Assembly (NCBI GenBank): GCA_947445425.1
Contig: CANFFA010000155.1
Location: 1-6,236 of the forward strand
Direction: 5' to 3'
Source: Paludibacteraceae bacterium
Lineage (GTDB): Bacteria; Bacteroidota; Bacteroidia; Bacteroidales; Paludibacteraceae
Length of the DNA stretch: 6,236 nt
The notes under the pieces were generated by a model. It made no database searches. It saw only the letters and a list, made by a program, of their open reading frames with translations, and was not told where the DNA came from. This document shows, piece after piece, positions 4,863-6,236 of the stretch. Position numbers and translations under genes: made by a program. Every line of letters starts with the position of its first letter. Within the stretch, counting starts at the first letter, position 1.

Positions 4863-6236
4863 TCAATTGGGACTAGCCTCTTTCCTAAAATGCTTGTAAA
4901 TTATCACCGCTCTATTTTTTGCTATAATTTTCTCGAGCTCTTCTAAACTAGCCTCTTTGATTCTCTTTATACTTTTAAAGTGATTGATCAGATCTGTTTT
5001 GGTTTTTTCACCTACTCCCTCGAGTGTATCGAGTTCGGAAGCTATTTGCGTTTTACTTCTTTTATCACGATGAAATGTAATTGCAAATCTGTGTACCTCT
5101 TCTTGCATACTTGCCAATAATTTGAAAAGCACATCATTTGGATTCAAGCCAATTTCTTTCGGTGGAAATCCAAAGAGCAATTCTTTAGTTCTGTGTTTAT
5201 TGTCTTTTGCTAGTCCAGCAATCGGAATGGATATTTTGAGTTCGTCTTCTATCACTTGCCTGATTACCTCCATTTGTCCAATGCCTCCATCTGCAATTAT
5301 CAAATCGGGTAGGGGAGTTTCTTCATTGATCATTCTTGAATAACGTCTTCTTACCACTTCCTTCATGGAAGCATAATCATCTGGTCCAATTACTGTTTTG
5401 ATATTATATTTTCTATAGTCTTTTTTTGAAGGCCTGCCCATCTTAAAAACCACACAAGCTGCCACTGCATCTGTACCTGATATATTAGAATTATCAAAAC
5501 ACTCAATCGTAAGTGGTACTTTTTCAAGGTGCAAAACCTCCTGAATGTTTTTAAGTAATTGCATGGCCCTTTGATCGGGATTCAATTTTTCAGCTTGTTT
5601 TAATTTGTCCAATTTGAACTGTCGAACATTTTGAACGGCAAGTTCCAATAACTTCTTTCGATCTCCCCTTTGTGGGATAGTTACATTTGCTCCTTTAATG
5701 GTATAATTTAATTTAAAGGGAACTAGTATTTCTTTGGATTGGCTTTTTAGTTTTTCTCTTAGTTCAATTATTGCAGTTGCTAAAAGATCTTCTTTTTCCT
5801 CCTCAATTCTTTTTTTGTACTCTATGGTGTATCCTTGAACGATACAACCTTTTGAAATTCTTAGAATGTTTACATAGGCAGAATTTTCATTCTCATCATA
5901 AGCAAATACATCCGTATCTTCTACAACACTGTTGGCAACGATTGATTTTGATTTATAGTTTTCTATTAATTCATATTTTAATTTCAGTGCTTGGGCTTCT
6001 TCAAATTTCAAATTTTCTGCCAAGCTTTGCATCTGTTGCAGTAATCTTTTACTGATTTCGTTTGCATCTCCTTGAATAATTTGAGATATTTCTTTTATTG
6101 TTTTGTTGTACTCTTCTTCTGTTTGATATCCTTCACAAGGACCTTTACATTTATGAATGTGATATTGTAGACAAACTTTAAATTTATTATTTCGAATATT
6201 TTCTTTGCTGAGTAGTAACTTGCAATTTCTAATTTG
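4863..6236 (-). CDS. uvrC: excinuclease ABC subunit C (UvrC), 5' end cut by window edge
   Basis: The frame is open to the right edge, giving 457 visible residues of a protein usually near 600; the N-terminal GIY-YIG nuclease domain, which makes the 3' incision, lies outside. The window opens just before the cysteine cluster Cys5, Cys22, Cys30, Cys34 (C-x7-C-x3-C for the last three, in KVCLQYHIHKCKGPCEG), corresponding to the cysteines that bind an iron-sulfur cluster in E. coli UvrC. The UVR motif that contacts UvrB is at about 69-95 (LAENLKFEEAQALKLKY). The RNase H-like domain, which makes the 5' incision, has ECFDNSN (Asp248), LIIADGG (Asp316) and FAITFHRDKR (His389). The helix-hairpin-helix tail (about 400-450) begins LDTLEGVGEKTKTDLI and ends KHFRKEASPN. 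UvrC acts with UvrA and UvrB in nucleotide excision repair. All visible catalytic residues are present. The Met at 6032 is internal and is not the start. Confidence 0.97.
   Translation of the reverse strand, partial: QIRNCKLLLSKENIRNNKFKVCLQYHIHKCKGPCEGYQTEEEYNKTIKEISQIIQGDANEISKRLLQQMQSLAENLKFEEAQALKLKYELIENYKSKSIVANSVVEDTDVFAYDENENSAYVNILRISKGCIVQGYTIEYKKRIEEEKEDLLATAIIELREKLKSQSKEILVPFKLNYTIKGANVTIPQRGDRKKLLELAVQNVRQFKLDKLKQAEKLNPDQRAMQLLKNIQEVLHLEKVPLTIECFDNSNISGTDAVAACVVFKMGRPSKKDYRKYNIKTVIGPDDYASMKEVVRRRYSRMINEETPLPDLIIADGGIGQMEVIRQVIEDELKISIPIAGLAKDNKHRTKELLFGFPPKEIGLNPNDVLFKLLASMQEEVHRFAITFHRDKRSKTQIASELDTLEGVGEKTKTDLINHFKSIKRIKEASLEELEKIIAKNRAVIIYKHFRKEASPN

Noticed and set aside
5771..6055. 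Plus-strand 94-codon frame opposite uvrC
   Set aside because: It is an antisense shadow of the uvrC UVR-motif region, whose frame shows conserved residues throughout.
1..6236. CRISPR arrays, tRNA or rRNA genes, insertion sequences
   Set aside because: No spaced direct-repeat array, cloverleaf, rRNA signature or transposase frame was seen on either strand.

Overview
The window looks like chromosomal DNA of an AT-rich member of the Bacteroidota, possibly the Chitinophagales/Sphingobacteriales side (the lineage below phylum is a guess). Two promoters match the Bacteroidota consensus (TTG, about 20 bp, then TAnnTTTG). Starts lack a Shine-Dalgarno sequence and follow A/T-rich leaders. The proteins (DusB, a secreted M13 peptidase, TsaE, UvrC) fit the phylum.

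Layout. Positions 1-555 (minus) carry a type II toxin-antitoxin pair: a ribbon-helix-helix antitoxin, then a MazF/PemK-family toxin that runs off the left edge. Positions 556-722 are a divergent promoter region with back-to-back promoters and three evenly spaced GTATAT hexamers that could be the antitoxin operator. Positions 723-3843 (plus) hold dusB (tRNA dihydrouridine synthase) and, 52 bp on, an M13 metallopeptidase with a signal peptide. A REP-like palindrome and a strong bidirectional terminator follow. Positions 3788-6236 (minus) read inward from the right edge: uvrC (N-terminal GIY-YIG part outside the window), a 308-bp gap with no visible gene, tsaE, and a small basic protein gene.

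The most interesting point is the small gene at 3788-4060. The perfect 15-bp terminator stem at 3881-3921 lies inside its reading frame, at codons 47-60, and no in-frame stop comes before it. If termination works on the minus strand, the mRNA has no stop codon. That arrangement is known for alternative ribosome-rescue factors such as E. coli ArfA, whose synthesis is controlled by tmRNA. The protein does not resemble ArfA in sequence, so a rescue role is a hypothesis.

Functionally the window is mostly housekeeping: tRNA modification (dusB; tsaE for t6A), excision repair (uvrC) and periplasmic peptide turnover (M13 peptidase), with a toxin-antitoxin module beside dusB.
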